Source of the DNA: Anaerolineales bacterium
Lineage (GTDB): Bacteria > Chloroflexota > Anaerolineae > Anaerolineales > Villigracilaceae
NCBI GenBank assembly: GCA_028689195.1
Contig: JAQTWR010000073.1
Location: 1-9,702, forward strand
Length of the DNA: 9,702 nucleotides
Direction of reading: 5' to 3'
The translations under genes and the position numbers were made by a program. Positions 7,915 through 9,702 of this stretch are shown one piece after another. Each line of letters opens with the position of its first letter. Positions within the stretch are counted from its first letter, which is position 1. The notes beneath the pieces were generated by a model. The model was not told the DNA's origin. It did not search any database and was given only the letters and a program-made list of their open reading frames with translations.

Positions 7915-8694
7915 TCAGGCTGCATGATGCGCGCGCGCGCCGCGATGACCATATTTTTTGCGGTAATCCTCGTGAGACATTTCTCCACGCACCACTTGGG
8001 ATATTCCCAGCACAAGACCAAGGCTGGCGAGCAATTCGTTTTCGGCGCTCAAATTGGTCAGCAACGTGTTCGCATCTTCGGGCGGTATCAATCGAGATAA
8101 TTTTTTACGCAGTTTGGATGTGTAGTCCATGGAGGCGTTGGCGGCGCTCATCACCACCCAAAAGCCCTGCTGAAGATGCTCTTGAATATCGTCCTGCCAG
8201 ATTTTGAGCAGCCCAGACGAAGTTTGTTCCCGCTCTATTTTTTCTTTGCAGCGGGCAAACCATTTTGGAGTCTCTGCCAGATACGCTGGCGCCATTTTGG
8301 ACGCCCGATTGAGTTGCGCAAAATACCGAGCGAAGTTGCGCAGGACAGGAATGATTTTCCAGCGAGAATACGGAATCAAAGGAACTTCAACGCCCGCAGG
8401 CAGGCGCAGGTTCAACAACTCTTCCATCATGCTGACCGTTTGCTTACGGCTGAAACCCAGCAGATGCAAAGCGGTTGCCAGACTGCTGAAATTGAAATAA
8501 GCCCAGCCGCCAACAATTCCCAGCATGGAATAACCTGGAATGTAAACCATATCCTTGAAGGTAAACTGCGCCACCGACCAGGTGAGCGGCGTCATGGGAT
8601 ACGAAAACGCCTCTCCCAAATTGGTTTTCGTCCATAAAAAATCTGTGGATGTGCTTTCATTCCAAACGAATGAGTCGTTCTGATTCTTGTTCAT
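7915..8694 (-). CDS. Partial PEP-synthase/rifampin-phosphotransferase-like protein (first half of central domain only)
   Basis: A 259-residue protein that resembles the segment following the ATP-grasp domain in PEP synthase and rifampin phosphotransferase relatives. The opening FLWTKTNLGEAF (about residues 19-30) with MTPLTWS, the later LPAGVEVPLIP, and the closing SLGLVLGISQVVRGE then YGHRG (248-252) follow the family order. It has neither the ATP-grasp domain nor the phospho-histidine domain, so it cannot carry out phosphotransfer alone. It could be a substrate-binding subunit working with the preceding gene, or a decayed paralogue. The start ATG is 12 bases after the stop of that gene, with a GGA core eight bases upstream, so the pair is an operon. 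It ends a few codons after YGHRG, where relatives continue for several hundred residues; the break coincides with a (GC)6 tract. Family assignment is from remembered motifs and is moderate. Confidence 0.7.
   Translation of the reverse strand: MNKNQNDSFVWNESTSTDFLWTKTNLGEAFSYPMTPLTWSVAQFTFKDMVYIPGYSMLGIVGGWAYFNFSSLATALHLLGFSRKQTVSMMEELLNLRLPAGVEVPLIPYSRWKIIPVLRNFARYFAQLNRASKMAPAYLAETPKWFARCKEKIEREQTSSGLLKIWQDDIQEHLQQGFWVVMSAANASMDYTSKLRKKLSRLIPPEDANTLLTNLSAENELLASLGLVLGISQVVRGEMSHEDYRKKYGHRGARAHHAA
7929..7940. repeat. (GC)6 dinucleotide tract inside the 3' end of the partial PEP-utiliser gene
   Basis: Twelve alternating G and C bases lie over codons for GARA near the end of the 259-residue frame. 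The TGA stop follows five codons later. Gain of one GC unit moves translation into the frame open to 7824. Short dinucleotide runs are prone to slippage and to sequencing or assembly error, so the stop may be real, variable or an artefact. Confidence 0.7.
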
Positions 8695-8706
8695 TGGATT
8701 TTTCCG

Positions 8707-9702
8707 TTATATGGATTTAATCAACTTCACTTCGCCGCTTCGCCCGTCGACGCTGACCTTGTCGCCATCTTTGAATTGGGATGTGGCTGTTTGCGTGCCC
8801 AACACCGCGGGGATGCCATACTCGCGCGCGACAATCGCCGCGTGGGAGAGTGGACCGCCCGTATCTGAAACCACCGCGCTCGCCAGCGTAAAGAGCGGAG
8901 TCCAGGCGGGGTCGGTGTAGGGGCAGATGAGCACATCGCCAGATTGGAGTTTGTCAAATTCAGCGGGACCGTTGACGACTTTCACCGTCCCTTCGGCGTA
9001 ACCCGAACTACCCGATAAGCCTTTCAAGACAGAAGCATTGGATGTGGATTTTTTTGCGGTCTGCCATTGTCCGCGCCAGAATTTCATGGCTTGCGGTCTG
9101 GCTTTTTCGCGGCGCAGAATCAGCGGGGTGATTTCATTGGACGAGAGAGAACCATTCAATGCCGCGTAGAGTTCGGTCAATGTAAGGTAAATGATTTGCT
9201 CCAACTTTGGCAACGCGCCGCTGTTCACCAAGCGTTGCGCTGATTCATCCACGCCGCGACGGGCTTGCAGGAATCCTTCTTCGATGGTGTAGAGCGTGGA
9301 CTCGCGCGCGATGTGTCCGATGCGGAATTTTTCCAGCGTGGAAATGAATCGGGAACGGAACCAGCCTGAAAGTCCAGAAAGGAAGCGTTGGCGAATCTCA
9401 GCATAGTGATTTGATTCAGCGTGGGGCTTATCCGAACGCAGGATGACGGCAATCGTCGTCAGCAAGGTGGCGGGAGTCTCAGACCAGGAGCGGTTGGAAA
9501 ACGGGAGATACATGCGCATGGTGCGCGCGCCGTGTTCATCGAGAAATGCCTGAAGTTTTTCGAGCAAAATTTTTCCTTCGGCATTTTTTTGGATGGTAGG
9601 CAGAACCGAATCCAAAGGCGTGCTCAAAAGAATTTCGCGGGCTTGTGGAAGTTTTCCCGCTTCGAGGGCGAGTTGATGCAGGGCGCGGTCAATGACCGCG
9701 GT
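8707..9702 (-). CDS. PEP-utilising phosphotransferase (PEP synthase/rifampin phosphotransferase-like), C-terminal part
   Basis: The frame is open at the right window edge and 331 residues are visible, so the N-terminus, including any ATP-grasp domain, lies outside. The visible part has two sections. The first is mainly helical, with LDEHGARTMRMYLP and a NRSWSETPATLL stretch that corresponds to the YGHRG and PRW-EDP region of relatives. The last roughly 110 residues are the swivelling PEP-utiliser domain: GYAEGTVKVV, SGDVLICPYTDPAWTPLF, then GGPLSHAAIVARE followed by YGIPAVLGT, and a DGDKVSVDG ending. The histidine of SHAA (codon at 8844-8842) is the expected phospho-carrier. Such enzymes move phosphate from ATP or PEP through this histidine to pyruvate or a small molecule; the substrate here is unknown. 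The TTG at 9627 is internal, since coding continues upstream without a stop. It is the first gene of the pair with the partial protein after it. Confidence 0.88.
   Translation of the reverse strand, partial: TAVIDRALHQLALEAGKLPQAREILLSTPLDSVLPTIQKNAEGKILLEKLQAFLDEHGARTMRMYLPFSNRSWSETPATLLTTIAVILRSDKPHAESNHYAEIRQRFLSGLSGWFRSRFISTLEKFRIGHIARESTLYTIEEGFLQARRGVDESAQRLVNSGALPKLEQIIYLTLTELYAALNGSLSSNEITPLILRREKARPQAMKFWRGQWQTAKKSTSNASVLKGLSGSSGYAEGTVKVVNGPAEFDKLQSGDVLICPYTDPAWTPLFTLASAVVSDTGGPLSHAAIVAREYGIPAVLGTQTATSQFKDGDKVSVDGRSGEVKLIKSI

Noticed and set aside
7915..8637. Plus-strand open frames opposite the partial PEP-utiliser gene (up to 153 codons)
   Set aside because: They are antisense to a frame with ordered family motifs and have no ribosome site or recognisable domain.
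9627..9627. Start of the PEP-utilising gene at the TTG
   Set aside because: The same frame continues to the window edge with sequence consistent with the family (helical, before LDEHGART), so the true start lies outside.
1..9702. tRNA, rRNA, CRISPR arrays, insertion-sequence ends
   Set aside because: No clover-leaf, spaced direct-repeat series or transposase-like frame was seen on either strand by reading.

Overview
All four genes in this 9.7 kb window lie on the minus strand, so reading runs from the right edge to the left edge. The outer two are cut by the window ends. Base composition is near balanced, with many GCGC-rich stretches. The gene types (a very large cyclic beta-glucan synthase, a two-domain universal stress protein and PEP-synthase/rifampin-phosphotransferase-like proteins) are familiar from environmental, often anaerobic, bacteria such as Chloroflexota (Anaerolineae). 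That taxonomic guess is tentative, because no marker gene is present.

Layout in transcription order. (1) 9702-8707: the C-terminal part of a PEP-utilising phosphotransferase, ending in the mobile swivelling domain with its phospho-histidine. (2) 8694-7915: 12 bases further on, a 259-residue protein resembling only the first half of the central domain of the same family. It stops abruptly just after a YGHRG motif, at a (GC)6 dinucleotide tract. One extra GC unit would extend it to 290 residues, ending at 7824. (3) 7823-7660: a short non-coding leader with an AT-rich promoter candidate, a 9-bp direct repeat and a small hairpin. (4) 7659-6712: a tandem UspA-domain universal stress protein. (5) 6708-1: after only three bases, an uninterrupted frame of 2236 codons running off the left edge. 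This is a cyclic beta-1,2-glucan synthase (NdvB/ChvB/Cgs type) with its N-terminal domain, GT84 glycosyltransferase, membrane segments, cyclisation (GH189-type) domain and GH94-like sandwich domains. The GH94 catalytic barrel lies outside the window.

How the genes may work together: the stress protein and the glucan synthase are almost certainly one transcript with coupled translation, which suggests that glucan production is part of a stress or osmotic response. The two PEP-utiliser-like genes form a separate upstream pair that may read through into this unit. The most unusual points are the complementary halves of the PEP-utiliser family on two adjacent genes, the frameshift-prone repeat at which the second one ends, and the stress-protein/glucan-synthase coupling. 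I found no RNA genes, mobile elements, CRISPR arrays or phage genes.
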